From an uncultured Bacilli bacterium (lineage in GTDB: Bacteria; Bacillota_I; Bacilli_A; RF39; UBA660): a DNA stretch of 64,000 bases. A program made the position numbers and the translations under genes. Shown here piece by piece: positions 1-8,401 of this stretch (the first letter of the stretch is position 1; every line of letters begins with the position of its first letter). A model generated the notes under the pieces. It was not told where the DNA came from. It was given only the letters and a program-made list of their open reading frames with translations, and did not search any database. The stretch spans positions 44,192-108,191 of the forward strand of contig CAKOHR010000006.1 of assembly GCA_934085825.1 (NCBI GenBank), written 5' to 3'.

Positions 1-134
1 GTGAGTGTTACATTAATCCAGGACCTGTTTATAAAAGAATTAAATTTGCAAGTCGTGGAAATGTAGATCGCCATGATAAGAGAAGTAGTCATATTACTGT
101 TAAAGTAACTGATGAAGCGAAGGGAGTTAAGTAA
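1..134 (+). CDS. rplV: 50S ribosomal protein L22, 3' end only
   Basis: The window opens inside this gene. The readable frame begins at base 3 and ends with TAA at 132-134. It gives the L22 C-terminus, including the family motif SSHITVKV and the basic stretch RIKFASRGNVDRHDKR. L22 binds 23S rRNA and lines the exit tunnel. It sits directly upstream of rpsC, as in the S10 operon of Firmicutes. The N-terminal half lies outside the window. Confidence 0.93.
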   Translation, partial: ECYINPGPVYKRIKFASRGNVDRHDKRSSHITVKVTDEAKGVK

Positions 135-136
135 TA

Positions 137-814
137 ATGGGACAAAAAGTAAATCCTATAGGATACAGACTTGGTGTTAATAAAACTTGGCAAAGTAAAT
201 GGTATTCTAAAGATAATTATCAAGAATATTTAATAAATGATATTAAAATTAGAGAATATTTAGAAAAGAATCTTAAAGAAGCCGCTATTGCAAGTGTTAT
301 TGTAGAAAGAAAAAACAATAAGTGTGAAGTTAGTATCTATACTGCTAAACCTGGTGTTATCATCGGACGTGGTGGCGAAGATATAGAAAAATTAAGAAAG
401 AAATTATCTAAATTAGTTAATGAAGAAGTATTTGTTAATATAGTTGAAGAAAAAAATCCAGATTTAAATGCTTCATTAGTTGCTCAAAATATAGCTAATC
501 AAATAGCTGCTAGAGCACCATTTAGATCAGCTCAAAAAAGAGCTATTAGAAATGTAATGAAAGCTGGAGCTAAAGGATGTAAAACTGCTGTATCAGGAAG
601 ACTTGGTGGAGCAGAAATGGCTAGAACTGAAGGTTACACTGAAGGTACTGTGCCACTACATACTATCAGAGCTGATGTCGATTATGCTATAGCTGAAGCT
701 GATACAACTTATGGTAAAATCGGAGTTAAAGTTTGGATTTATAAAAATGAAATACTTCCTGCTAAAAAGACTTTGAAGGGAGCTGATAAAAATGTTGATG
801 CCAAAAAGAACTAA
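137..814 (+). CDS. rpsC: 30S ribosomal protein S3
   Basis: 225 aa, the normal S3 length. It starts MGQKVNPIGYRLG, the family signature. The KH domain motif VIIGRGGEDIEKLRKKL is near residues 75-92, and the C-terminal domain carries SGRLGGAEMARTE. S3 sits at the mRNA entry of the 30S head. It starts 2 nt after the rplV stop, and its 3' end overlaps rplP by 23 nt, which suggests translational coupling. The C-terminus is short and lysine-rich. Confidence 0.98.
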   Translation: MGQKVNPIGYRLGVNKTWQSKWYSKDNYQEYLINDIKIREYLEKNLKEAAIASVIVERKNNKCEVSIYTAKPGVIIGRGGEDIEKLRKKLSKLVNEEVFVNIVEEKNPDLNASLVAQNIANQIAARAPFRSAQKRAIRNVMKAGAKGCKTAVSGRLGGAEMARTEGYTEGTVPLHTIRADVDYAIAEADTTYGKIGVKVWIYKNEILPAKKTLKGADKNVDAKKN

Positions 815-1229
815 ATATCGTAAAAGTCATAGAGTAAGCTATGATGGAAAAGCTAAAGGTAATACAGAATTACACTTTGGTGAATACGGTTTACAAGCTG
901 TTGAAGGCGGATGGATTTCAGCTCGTCAAATTGAAGCAGCTCGTATTGCAATGACACGTTATATGAAACGTGGTGGAAAAGTATTTATTAACATATTCCC
1001 ACATATGCCTAGAACTAAAAAACCTCTAGAAACTAGACAAGGTAAAGGTAAAGGTTCAGTAGATGAATGGGTAGCAGTTGTTAAAAATGGAAAAATTATG
1101 TTTGAAATTACAGGTGTTGAAGAAGCTGTTGCGCGTGAAGCTTTAAGACTTGCTTCTCACAAATTATCTGTAAAATCAAAATTTGTAAAAAAAGAAACAG
1201 TGAAGGATGGTGATTCTCTTGGAAATTAA
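792..1229 (+). CDS. rplP: 50S ribosomal protein L16
   Basis: 145 aa with the L16 start MLMPKRTKYRKSHR. The motif GRQIEAARIAMTR appears here as SARQIEAARIAMTR, followed by RGGKVFINIFPHMP. L16 helps position tRNA in the A site and in assembly of the peptidyl-transferase centre. The start at 792 is preferred over the in-frame Met two codons later because MLxPKR is the conserved beginning and GGGAG lies about 10 nt upstream. It overlaps the end of rpsC. Confidence 0.97.
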   Translation: MLMPKRTKYRKSHRVSYDGKAKGNTELHFGEYGLQAVEGGWISARQIEAARIAMTRYMKRGGKVFINIFPHMPRTKKPLETRQGKGKGSVDEWVAVVKNGKIMFEITGVEEAVAREALRLASHKLSVKSKFVKKETVKDGDSLGN

Positions 1230-1422
1230 GGAACTTAGAAAATTGTCTACAGAAGATTTAGCTAAAAAAATCAAAGATACAAAGGAAGAATTATTTACAA
1301 AGAGAATGCAACATGCAAATGGTACACTTGAAAAACCAGTTGAACTTAAAATGTTAAGAAGAGATGTTGCAAGAATGAAAACTATTCTTAAAGAAAGAGA
1401 AATTGATGGAGGTAATAAATAA
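1219..1422 (+). CDS. rpmC: 50S ribosomal protein L29, TTG start
   Basis: 67 aa beginning at a TTG codon as MEIKELRKLSTEDL. An in-frame ATG lies at 1207, but the Shine-Dalgarno-like GGTGAT (1209-1214) would sit inside that start; it is well placed for the TTG, and L29 proteins normally begin at this point. L29 is an alpha-helical protein near the tunnel exit that helps dock SRP and trigger factor. The start lies inside the 3' end of rplP (11 nt overlap). Confidence 0.93.
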   Translation: MEIKELRKLSTEDLAKKIKDTKEELFTKRMQHANGTLEKPVELKMLRRDVARMKTILKEREIDGGNK

Positions 1423-1679
1423 TGACAGAAAAGAAACAAGAATTAATTGGTAAAGTTGTTAGTGCATCTAATAACAAAACAATAACTGTTAATGTTGAAA
1501 CATCAAAAAGACATCCTTTGTATAAGAAAAATGTTAAATATTCAAAGAAATATGCTGCTCATGATGAAAATAATGAAGCAAAAGTAGGAGATACAGTAAA
1601 GATTAGAATGACTAGACCATTATCTAAAACTAAAAGATATGAATTAGTAGAAGTTTTAACTAAAGCTGTTATCCTTTAG
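1422..1679 (+). CDS. rpsQ: 30S ribosomal protein S17
   Basis: 85 aa OB-fold protein with the S17 motifs LIGKVVSASNNKTITV and YKKNVKYSKKYAAHDE, ending in the pattern RPLSKTKRYELVEVL. It is a primary 16S rRNA binding protein of the 30S body. GGAGG lies about 10 nt upstream, and the ATG shares its first base with the rpmC stop, as expected for coupled translation. Confidence 0.97.
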   Translation: MTEKKQELIGKVVSASNNKTITVNVETSKRHPLYKKNVKYSKKYAAHDENNEAKVGDTVKIRMTRPLSKTKRYELVEVLTKAVIL

Positions 1680-1690
1680 GAGGTATTATT

Positions 1691-2059
1691 ATGGTAATGC
1701 AAGAAAGTAGACTTAAAGTTGCCGATAACTCAGGAGCTAGAGAACTATTAGTTATTAGAGTTCTTGGAGGTTCTAAAGTTAAATATGGTAATATCGGGGA
1801 TGTTGTTGTTGGAACAGTTAAAAAAGCTATTCCTAACAGTCCAGTAAAAAAAGGTAAAGTTGTTAAAGCCGTAATCGTTAGAAGCGTTGAAGGCGTTAGA
1901 AGAAATGATGGTTCTTATATCAAATTTGATGATAATGCATGTGTACTTATTAAAGATGATAAATCACCAATTGGTACTCGTGTTTTAGGACCTGTTGCTA
2001 GAGAGTTAAGAGAAAAAGATTATATGAAGATTGTTTCTCTTGCTTCAGAAGTGTTATAG
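1691..2059 (+). CDS. rplN: 50S ribosomal protein L14
   Basis: 122 aa, standard L14 length. It begins MVMQESRLKVADNSGARE, the diagnostic N-terminus, and ends with the motif RVLGPVARELREKDYMKI. L14 binds 23S rRNA and takes part in the intersubunit bridge and the RsfS silencing-factor site. A strong TAGGAGG lies 9 nt before the start. Spacing to the next gene, rplX, is 8 nt. Confidence 0.98.
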   Translation: MVMQESRLKVADNSGARELLVIRVLGGSKVKYGNIGDVVVGTVKKAIPNSPVKKGKVVKAVIVRSVEGVRRNDGSYIKFDDNACVLIKDDKSPIGTRVLGPVARELREKDYMKIVSLASEVL

Positions 2060-2067
2060 GAGGCAAA

Positions 2068-2373
2068 ATGAAAGTAAAAGTTGGAGATACTGTTAAAATA
2101 ATTGCTGGTGCCGATAAAGGTAAAACTGGCAAAGTTATTAAAACATTAAAAACTGAATCTAGAGTAATTGTAGAAGGTGTACATATTGTTAAAAAACATA
2201 GTAAACCTACAAGTATGAATGATAAAGGTGGAATATTTGAAATTGAAGCTCCTATACATGTTTCTAATGTAAAGGTAATTGATGAAAAAGAAGCTAAAGC
2301 TTCTAAAAAAAGCGAAAAAGTAGAAGAAAAGGCTGAAAAAAAAGCCAAGACTTCTAAGAAAGTGAGTAAGTAA
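2068..2373 (+). CDS. rplX: 50S ribosomal protein L24 with lysine-rich tail
   Basis: 101 aa. The N-terminal KOW domain (VKVGDTVKIIAGADKGKTG) and the segment VEGVHIVKKHSKP identify L24, the assembly initiator of the 50S subunit. After about residue 75 a Lys/Glu/Ser-rich, low-complexity tail (KASKKSEKVEEKAEKKAKT) replaces the usual short end; it is probably disordered. AGGAGG lies just upstream, and rplE begins 2 nt after the stop. Confidence 0.96.
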   Translation: MKVKVGDTVKIIAGADKGKTGKVIKTLKTESRVIVEGVHIVKKHSKPTSMNDKGGIFEIEAPIHVSNVKVIDEKEAKASKKSEKVEEKAEKKAKTSKKVSK

Positions 2374-2375
2374 TT

Positions 2376-2915
2376 ATGAGTAATTTTAGAAAATTATATG
2401 ATGAAAAAATTGTTCCAGAATTAATGAAAGAACATAATTATACTACTGTTATGGCTGTTCCAAAACTTGAAAAAATTGTTATTAATATGGGTGTTGGAGA
2501 AGGAAGTAAAGACGAAAAATACATTACTGCAGCTGTAAAAGATCTAGAAGCTATTAGTGGTCAAAAACCTATTGTAACAAAAGCTCGTAAATCAATTGCT
2601 GGTTTCAAATTAAGAGAAGGTCAACCTGTTGGTGTTAAAGTAACACTTAGAGGTGAAAATATGTATAACTTCTTTGAAAAATTAGTAAGAATTGGACTTC
2701 CTCGTGTTAGAGATTTCCGTGGAGTTTCAGGACATGCTTTTGATGGAAAAGGAAATTATACAATTGGTATTAAAGAACAATTAATATTCCCAGAAATTGA
2801 ATATGATGAAGTGTTGAAAGTACGTGGTATGGATATTATATTCGTTACCACTGCAAAGAGCAATGAAGAAGCTAAAAGTTTATTAAAAGGCTTTGGAATG
2901 CCTTTCAAGAATTAA
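2376..2915 (+). CDS. rplE: 50S ribosomal protein L5
   Basis: 179 aa, normal for L5. The motifs KIVINMGVGEG, ARKSIAGFKLREGQPVG and IGLPRVRDFRG are all present. L5 binds 5S rRNA in the central protuberance and contacts the P-site tRNA. It sits between rplX and rpsZ as in Bacillus. No anomaly seen. Confidence 0.98.
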   Translation: MSNFRKLYDEKIVPELMKEHNYTTVMAVPKLEKIVINMGVGEGSKDEKYITAAVKDLEAISGQKPIVTKARKSIAGFKLREGQPVGVKVTLRGENMYNFFEKLVRIGLPRVRDFRGVSGHAFDGKGNYTIGIKEQLIFPEIEYDEVLKVRGMDIIFVTTAKSNEEAKSLLKGFGMPFKN

Positions 2916-2924
2916 GGAGGCACT

Positions 2925-3110
2925 ATGGCAAAGAAAAGTATGATTGTTAAAAATCAAAGAACACCTAAATTTTCAACTCGTGCTTACACAAGATGTAATC
3001 GTTGTGGAAGACCTCATGGAGTACTAAGAAAATATGGAATTTGCAGAATTTGTTTTAGAGAACTAGCAAATGAAGGTAAATTACCAGGTGTTAAGAAATC
3101 TAGTTGGTAG
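2925..3110 (+). CDS. rpsZ: 30S ribosomal protein S14, zinc-binding type Z
   Basis: 61 aa, the short zinc form of S14 rather than the ~89 aa zinc-free form. Two CxxC pairs are visible (CNRCGRPHG and CRICFREL), which bind one zinc ion. It ends GVKKSSW, the family terminus. AAGGAGG precedes the start. Zinc-type S14 is common in Firmicutes and is often swapped for the zinc-free paralogue on zinc starvation; no such paralogue is in this window. Confidence 0.97.
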   Translation: MAKKSMIVKNQRTPKFSTRAYTRCNRCGRPHGVLRKYGICRICFRELANEGKLPGVKKSSW

Positions 3111-3123
3111 AAGGAGGAAAATT

Positions 3124-3522
3124 ATGTTTGTACAAGATAAAATAGCAGATATGTTAACTCGTATTCGTAATGCTAATCAAATGAGATATGCAACTGTTGA
3201 AGTTATTGGTACTAAAATGACTTTAGGTATTGCACAAATACTTAAGGATGAAGGTTATATAGCTGATTATGTATACGAAAAGAATACAAATGGTGATAAA
3301 TTAACTTTAACACTTAAATATGGTCCTAAAAAAGAAAGAGTTATTGTTGGACTTAAAAGAATTAGTAAATCTGGTTTAAGAGTTTATGCTAAAGTGGATG
3401 AAATTCCTCGAGTTCTAAACGGACTAGGTATTGCTATAATCTCAACTTCTGAAGGTTTAATGACTGATAAAGAAGCAAGAAGTAAAGGGTTAGGAGGCGA
3501 AGTTCTTGCCTATATATGGTAA
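3124..3522 (+). CDS. rpsH: 30S ribosomal protein S8
   Basis: 132 aa starting MFVQDKIADMLTRIRNA, the usual S8 beginning. The frame is open further upstream, but AAGGAGG at 3112-3118 fixes this ATG. The C-terminal signature STSEGLMTDKEAR...GGEVLAYIW is present. S8 is a central-domain 16S rRNA binder and, in many bacteria, a translational repressor of this operon by binding the rplE region; whether that operates here cannot be seen. Confidence 0.97.
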   Translation: MFVQDKIADMLTRIRNANQMRYATVEVIGTKMTLGIAQILKDEGYIADYVYEKNTNGDKLTLTLKYGPKKERVIVGLKRISKSGLRVYAKVDEIPRVLNGLGIAIISTSEGLMTDKEARSKGLGGEVLAYIW

Positions 3523-3532
3523 GTAGATTATT

Positions 3533-4069
3533 ATGAGTAGAATAGGTGAAAGAAAATTAAGCATTCCTGACGGCGTTACAGTTAGCGTTAATGGAAACGT
3601 AGTTGATGTTAAGGGACCTAAAGGTGAACTTACATTTGAATTTAGTAAACTTGTAAGTGTTGTAGTAGAAGATGGTGTTGTTTTAACTAAACAAATTAAA
3701 CCAAGTAAAGAAGCTAATATGATGCAAGGAACTACTAATTCATTAATTAGTAATATGATAACAGGTGTTTCTAAAGGTTATGATAAAGGATTAGAAGCAG
3801 TCGGTGTTGGATATAGATTCCAAGTAAGTGGTAATAAAATTACTATTAATGCTGGTTATTCTCATCCAGTTATTATAGAAGCACCAGAAGGTTTAACAGT
3901 TACTAGTGAAAGTAATACTGAAATTACTATTCATGGTATTGATAAACAAAAAGTATCTGAATTTGCGGCAAATGTTCGTAAAGTAAGACAACCAGAACCT
4001 TATAAAGGTAAAGGTATTCGTTACAAAGGTGAACATGTTCGTCGTAAAGAAGGAAAGAAAGCGGCATAG
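3533..4069 (+). CDS. rplF: 50S ribosomal protein L6
   Basis: 178 aa with the L6 start MSRIGERKLSIPDGV, the duplicated alpha/beta fold and the conserved C-terminus PEPYKGKGIRYKGEHVRRKEGK. L6 binds 23S rRNA near the sarcin-ricin loop and the factor-binding site. The start lacks a strong ribosome site and lies 10 nt past rpsH, so coupling to rpsH translation is likely. Confidence 0.98.
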   Translation: MSRIGERKLSIPDGVTVSVNGNVVDVKGPKGELTFEFSKLVSVVVEDGVVLTKQIKPSKEANMMQGTTNSLISNMITGVSKGYDKGLEAVGVGYRFQVSGNKITINAGYSHPVIIEAPEGLTVTSESNTEITIHGIDKQKVSEFAANVRKVRQPEPYKGKGIRYKGEHVRRKEGKKAA

Positions 4070-4083
4070 GGAGGAGTTAAAGT

Positions 4084-4440
4084 ATGATTAAAAAAGAAGC
4101 AAGTAATAAAGCTCGTGTAAGACGTCATGAAAGAGTACGTAAAACTATTAGTGGTACTGCAATGCGTCCTAGATTAAATGTATTTAGATCTAATAAAGGT
4201 ATTTATGCTCAAGTTATAGATGATGTAACTAAGACTACCCTTGCTAGTTCTTCAAATTTAGAATTAAAAATAGCTAATGGTGGTAATATCGAAGCAGCTA
4301 AAGCTGTTGGAAAAGATATTGCTGAAAAATGTAAAAAATTAAAAATTAAAACTGTGGTATTTGACCGTGGTGGTTACCAATATCATGGTAGAGTTGAAGC
4401 TTTAGCAGATGCTGCTAGAGAAGCTGGATTAGAGTTTTAA
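4084..4440 (+). CDS. rplR: 50S ribosomal protein L18
   Basis: 118 aa. The motifs RRHERVRKTISGTAMRPRL, VFRSNKGIYAQVIDD and FDRGGYQYHGRVEALADAAR identify L18, a 5S rRNA binder of the central protuberance. A GGGAGG site lies 7 nt upstream. It is followed by rpsE after a short gap with a second strong AGGAGGG site. Confidence 0.98.
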   Translation: MIKKEASNKARVRRHERVRKTISGTAMRPRLNVFRSNKGIYAQVIDDVTKTTLASSSNLELKIANGGNIEAAKAVGKDIAEKCKKLKIKTVVFDRGGYQYHGRVEALADAAREAGLEF

Positions 4441-4450
4441 GGAGGGTAGC

Positions 4451-4957
4451 ATGAGAAAAGAAGATAAAAAACAAGATAAGAAAAATTTATTAGAAGAAAA
4501 AGTTATTTCTATTACTAGAGTTACTAAAGTTACTCAAGGCGGTAGACATTTCCGTTTCTGTGCTACTGTTGCAGTTGGAAACCGTAAAGGTTTAGTTGGT
4601 ATTGGTAGTGGAAAAGCTAATGAAGTTCCAGAAGCTATCAAAAAAGCTTTACAAGCTGCTAATAAAAACGTATGTAAAGTTGCACTAAGTGAAGGAAGAA
4701 CTATTCCTCATGAAGCTGAAGCAAAAGTGGGTAGAGCTGTAGTTCTAGTTAAACCTGCTAAAGAAGGACGTGGAATCATCGCTGGTGGTGCTGCTCGTGC
4801 AGTTTTAGAACTAGCTGGTGTTAAAGACATAGTTGCTAAAAGCCTTGGAGCTAATACTCAAGTTAATGTTGCTAAAGCTACTTTAGAAGCGTTAAAGAGC
4901 CAAAGAACTCCAGAACATATAGCTGAACTTCGTGGTAAGAAAGTTGAGGAATTATAA
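4451..4957 (+). CDS. rpsE: 30S ribosomal protein S5
   Basis: 168 aa. The double-stranded RNA binding part carries VISITRVTKVTQGGRHFRFCA and GNRKGLVGIGSGKANEVPEA, followed by PAKEGRGIIAGGAARAVLELAG. S5 is in the 30S body at the mRNA channel and affects decoding accuracy. In most Firmicutes rpmD (L30) follows; here rplO starts 2 nt after the stop, so rpmD is absent from its usual place. Confidence 0.98.
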   Translation: MRKEDKKQDKKNLLEEKVISITRVTKVTQGGRHFRFCATVAVGNRKGLVGIGSGKANEVPEAIKKALQAANKNVCKVALSEGRTIPHEAEAKVGRAVVLVKPAKEGRGIIAGGAARAVLELAGVKDIVAKSLGANTQVNVAKATLEALKSQRTPEHIAELRGKKVEEL

Positions 4958-4958
4958 T

Positions 4959-5402
4959 ATGAGATTAGAAAATTTACCAAAAACTAAAGAAATGAAAGCA
5001 TCTAAAAGAGTTGGTAGAGGACCAGGATCTGGAATGGGTAAAACATCTACTCGTGGAGAAAATGGTCAAAAATCAAGAAGTGGTGCTTCAATTAAAGCTT
5101 GGTTCCAAGGTGGACAAACACCTTTATATAGAAGAATTCCTATCAGAGGGTTTAATAATAAGAATTTTGAAACTAAATTTGCTGTTATTAACTTGAGTGA
5201 TTTAGATAAATTCTTTAATGATGGTGATGTTGTTACTCCAGAAGTACTTAAAGAAAGAAAAATAATAAAGAAACAACTTGACGGAGTTAAAGTATTAGGT
5301 AGTGGTGAACTTACTAAAAAGCTTACTGTTAAAGCTAATAGATTCTCTGCAAAAGCTGTTACAAAAATTGAAAATATTGGTGGCAAAGCTGAGGTGATTT
5401 AG
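4959..5402 (+). CDS. rplO: 50S ribosomal protein L15
   Basis: 147 aa starting MRLENLPKTKEMKASKRVGR, with the glycine-rich RNA-binding N-terminus GRGPGSGMGKTSTRGENGQ. The frame is open 27 nt further upstream inside rpsE, but L15 proteins start as here. GAGG of the rpsE end supplies a ribosome site at 4947-4950. L15 is a late 50S assembly protein. Its stop abuts the secY start. Confidence 0.97.
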   Translation: MRLENLPKTKEMKASKRVGRGPGSGMGKTSTRGENGQKSRSGASIKAWFQGGQTPLYRRIPIRGFNNKNFETKFAVINLSDLDKFFNDGDVVTPEVLKERKIIKKQLDGVKVLGSGELTKKLTVKANRFSAKAVTKIENIGGKAEVI

Positions 5403-6668
5403 ATGTTTCGTGGCTTTTCGCAATTATTTAATAAAGCTAACAAAGATTTAAGAAAAAGAATATATTTTACATTATTCTGTTTAGGTCTTTTTGCTCTAGG
5501 ATCATCTGTTACGATCCCTTGGGCGAGTCAAATTTATGAGGACCTAGGTTTCTTAGAAATATTTAATATCATGAGTGGTGGTGGACTTAGAAGCTTTTCT
5601 ATATTTGCTTTAGGAGTTTCTCCGTACATCACAGCATCAATAATTACTCAATTGTTGCAAATGGATATTATTCCATATTTTAAAGATTTAAAAGAGCAAG
5701 GTTATGTTGGAAGACAAAAAATCAATAAAATTAATCGTTATTTAGGTATTCTTATTGGTTTCTTCCAAGCTTATGTATTATGTATTGCTTATATGGGTAG
5801 TGCTAGTACTTTTGTAGAGCTTAAAACTGCATTAGTAATGACAGCTGGTACAGCTTTCTGTTTATGGATGGGTGACCAAATTACTAATAAAGGTATTGGT
5901 AATGGTCAATCTATGCTAATTATGGCTGGTATAATCCTTAGTATGCCTCGTATATTTATAGGTGCTTATGATGGATTTATTACAAGTGGAACATATGAAT
6001 CAGCGTTAGGTATTTTATTCTTTAGCTTATTTATCCTTACTTATATCCTTATTATTGTAGGTATTATATGGATACAACTTGCTGAGCGAAGAATACAAAT
6101 TCAATATGCTAATAAGTCAACAAGTGCTTATGGTGCTCAAAATAGTTTCTTACCAATAAAACTTAACTCTGCCGGAGTTATGCCAGTAATATTTGCATCA
6201 ATTCTTACAACAATACCTGCAACAATAGTTGCTTTAACTAAGAATGATGCTGCAATAAATTTTGTTAACAAGTACATTGTGTATGATACTCCGACTGGTT
6301 TTGTGTTATATGTTATACTAATATTATTCTTTGGATATTTTTATACATTTATGGTAATGAATCCAGAAGAAATGAGTAAGAATTTGAATGAACGTGGAGG
6401 ATATATTCCTGGAATAAGGCCTGGTGAAGATACTAGTAATTACATTAGTAATTCAATGGGTAAACTTACTCTTGTAGGAAGTATTTTCTTGGTAATACTT
6501 GCAGCTATACCTGTTTTATTCTCTTTGATATTTAAGTTATCTAGTTCGGTAACTATCGGGGGAACAGGAATGTTAATTGTTGTAGGTGTTGCAATTGAAA
6601 CTTATAAACAAATGGAAAGCAGTTTAGTGAGTAGAAGTTATACTGCTAAGAGAAAGAGATTAAGATAG
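5403..6668 (+). CDS. secY: Protein translocase channel subunit SecY
   Basis: 421 aa integral membrane protein with about ten hydrophobic segments. Family signatures are visible: GVSPYITASIITQLLQ in TM2 and the plug region, the cytosolic loop AERRIQIQYANKS, LNSAGVMPVIFA, and NPEEMSKNLNERGGYIPGIRPGE before the C-terminus. It forms the SecYEG pore with SecE and SecG and passes unfolded proteins driven by SecA. It follows rplO without a gap, the normal location. Confidence 0.98.
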   Translation: MFRGFSQLFNKANKDLRKRIYFTLFCLGLFALGSSVTIPWASQIYEDLGFLEIFNIMSGGGLRSFSIFALGVSPYITASIITQLLQMDIIPYFKDLKEQGYVGRQKINKINRYLGILIGFFQAYVLCIAYMGSASTFVELKTALVMTAGTAFCLWMGDQITNKGIGNGQSMLIMAGIILSMPRIFIGAYDGFITSGTYESALGILFFSLFILTYILIIVGIIWIQLAERRIQIQYANKSTSAYGAQNSFLPIKLNSAGVMPVIFASILTTIPATIVALTKNDAAINFVNKYIVYDTPTGFVLYVILILFFGYFYTFMVMNPEEMSKNLNERGGYIPGIRPGEDTSNYISNSMGKLTLVGSIFLVILAAIPVLFSLIFKLSSSVTIGGTGMLIVVGVAIETYKQMESSLVSRSYTAKRKRLR

Positions 6669-6669
6669 T

Positions 6670-7305
6670 ATGAAAAATATAATATTTATAGCTCCTCCCG
6701 CTGCGGGAAAAGGGACTCAAAGTACAAAGCTAAAAGAAAAATATAATTACTATCATTTGTCTACAGGTGATATGCTAAGAGAAGCAATTGCTTCTGGTAG
6801 TGAATTTGGGTTAATGCTTAAAAATATTATTGATGAAGGTAAATTAGTAAGTGATGAAATTATGATAAATTTAATAAAAGACAGACTTACTAATTTAAAT
6901 GGGAAACCATTTATATTAGATGGTTTCCCTCGAACTCTTAATCAAGCAAAATCTTTGGAAGATTTACTTGATAGAGATTATGAAGTAATATATTTAGATT
7001 TGAGTGAAGAAAAAGCTGTTTCTAGGATTTTAAGTAGACTTACTTGTAGTTGTGGAAAGTCATATAATCTAAATGTTGATGCGTTAAAGCCAAAAAAAGA
7101 AGGTATTTGTGATGGATGTGGAAATTCTCTTGTAAAAAGAGGAGATGATAATGCAGAAGCATCTAAGGTTAGATATAAATCTTTTATAGATAATACAAAA
7201 CCTTTAATAAATTACTATGAAGCTAAAGGCAAACTTCATAAAATAGATGTTAATAGAAGTGTAGATGATATCTTTGAGGATATCGAGGAAATTTGTAATG
7301 ATTAG
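6670..7305 (+). CDS. adk: Adenylate kinase, zinc-binding lid
   Basis: 211 aa. It catalyses ATP + AMP to 2 ADP. The P-loop reads APPAAGKGTQ near residues 8-17, where most bacterial enzymes have GxPGAGKGTQ. The AMP-binding region has STGDMLREAI and LDGFPRTLNQA. The lid holds four cysteines in CSCGKSY...CDGCG, a structural zinc site typical of Gram-positive enzymes. It overlaps map by 8 nt, and the secY-adk-map-infA order is the usual one. Confidence 0.97.
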   Translation: MKNIIFIAPPAAGKGTQSTKLKEKYNYYHLSTGDMLREAIASGSEFGLMLKNIIDEGKLVSDEIMINLIKDRLTNLNGKPFILDGFPRTLNQAKSLEDLLDRDYEVIYLDLSEEKAVSRILSRLTCSCGKSYNLNVDALKPKKEGICDGCGNSLVKRGDDNAEASKVRYKSFIDNTKPLINYYEAKGKLHKIDVNRSVDDIFEDIEEICND

Positions 7306-8041
7306 TATTAAGAGTGATAGAGAAATTGAATTAATGAGACAAGCCGGTAAATATCTTTGTGATACTTTTAAATATATAGAAAAGTATGTAGAAACTGGTG
7401 TTACCACTATGAAATTAGATGCATTAATTCATGATTATATAGTAAGTATTGGATGTGTTCCTTCTTGTTTAGGTTATGAAGGTTATCCTGCTACAAGCTG
7501 TATATCAATTAATGATGAAGTTGTTCATGGTATACCTGGAGAACGTAAAATCAAGAACGGCGATATTGTTTCAATAGATTTAGTTTTAAGTTATAAAGGT
7601 TATCATGCTGATGCTACTAGAACTTATATTGTTGGTAATGTAAGTGAGAAAGTTAAAAATTTAGTAAAAGATACTAAAGATGCATTTTATGCAGGTGTAG
7701 CAAAGGTTAAAGAAGGTGCAAGAGTTAGGGATATAAGTCGTGCAATTGAAGATTATGCTCATAGTCATGGTTTATCAGTAGTTGAAGAATTATGTGGACA
7801 TGGTATTGGACTTGAAATGCATGAAGAACCTGATGTTTGTAACTTTGATGATGGCAATATGACCAGACTCAAAGCTGGTATGGTTATTGCTATTGAACCT
7901 ATGCTTAATTTAGGTAGTAAAAAAGTATATCTATGTGATGATGACTGGACAGTTAAAACTATGGATGGAGAGCCATCATGTCACTATGAAAATACAGTAT
8001 TAGTTACAAAAGATGGATATGAAATATTAACAGGAGATTAA
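7298..8041 (+). CDS. map: Methionine aminopeptidase, type I
   Basis: 247 aa starting MISIKSDREIELMRQAGK. The start at 7298 is chosen over an in-frame ATG 33 nt upstream because GAGGAAATT sits 5-10 nt before it and the homology begins there. Metal ligands are visible in IVSIDLVLSYKGYHADATRTY (two Asp), GHGIGLEMHEEP (His) and AIEPML (Glu), plus Glu in the C-terminal ENTVLVT. The enzyme removes initiator methionine from nascent chains. Confidence 0.97.
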   Translation: MISIKSDREIELMRQAGKYLCDTFKYIEKYVETGVTTMKLDALIHDYIVSIGCVPSCLGYEGYPATSCISINDEVVHGIPGERKIKNGDIVSIDLVLSYKGYHADATRTYIVGNVSEKVKNLVKDTKDAFYAGVAKVKEGARVRDISRAIEDYAHSHGLSVVEELCGHGIGLEMHEEPDVCNFDDGNMTRLKAGMVIAIEPMLNLGSKKVYLCDDDWTVKTMDGEPSCHYENTVLVTKDGYEILTGD

Positions 8042-8044
8042 AAT

Positions 8045-8263
8045 ATGGGAAAAAAAGATAAAATTGAAGTAGAAGGAAAAGTTACTGAAGTTTTAAAAGG
8101 TAGTGATTACTTAGTTGAACTTAGTAATGGACACACTGTAAAAGCCTACGTTTCTGGTAAAATGCGTATGAACATGATTCGTATTCTACCAGGTGATAAA
8201 GTTACAGTGGAACTTTCACCATACGATTTAACACGTGGGATTATAAAATGGAATAATAGATAA
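8045..8263 (+). CDS. infA: Translation initiation factor IF-1
   Basis: 72 aa, a single S1/OB-fold domain, exactly the usual length. Motifs are EGKVTEVLKGSDYLVELSNGH, GKMRMNMIRILPGDKV and LTRGIIKW. IF-1 occupies the A site of the 30S subunit during initiation. It lies 3 nt after map and is followed by rpmJ. Confidence 0.98.
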   Translation: MGKKDKIEVEGKVTEVLKGSDYLVELSNGHTVKAYVSGKMRMNMIRILPGDKVTVELSPYDLTRGIIKWNNR

Positions 8264-8274
8264 GGAGTGAAATT

Positions 8275-8388
8275 ATGAAAGTTAGACCATCAGTAAAAAA
8301 GATTTGCAAAAAATGTAAAATCATTAGAAGAAAAGGAAAAGTTAGGGTTATTTGTGAAAATCCTAAACATAAACAAGTACAAGGTTAA
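8275..8388 (+). CDS. rpmJ: 50S ribosomal protein L36, zinc type
   Basis: 37 aa: it begins MKVRPSVKKICKKCKIIRR and ends ICENPKHKQVQG. The CxxC pair, a third Cys and a His form the zinc site of the C+ form of L36. AAGGAG lies 8 nt before the ATG. The position between infA and rpsM is the canonical one in Firmicutes. Confidence 0.96.
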   Translation: MKVRPSVKKICKKCKIIRRKGKVRVICENPKHKQVQG

Positions 8389-8401
8389 GGAGGAAATATA
8401 A

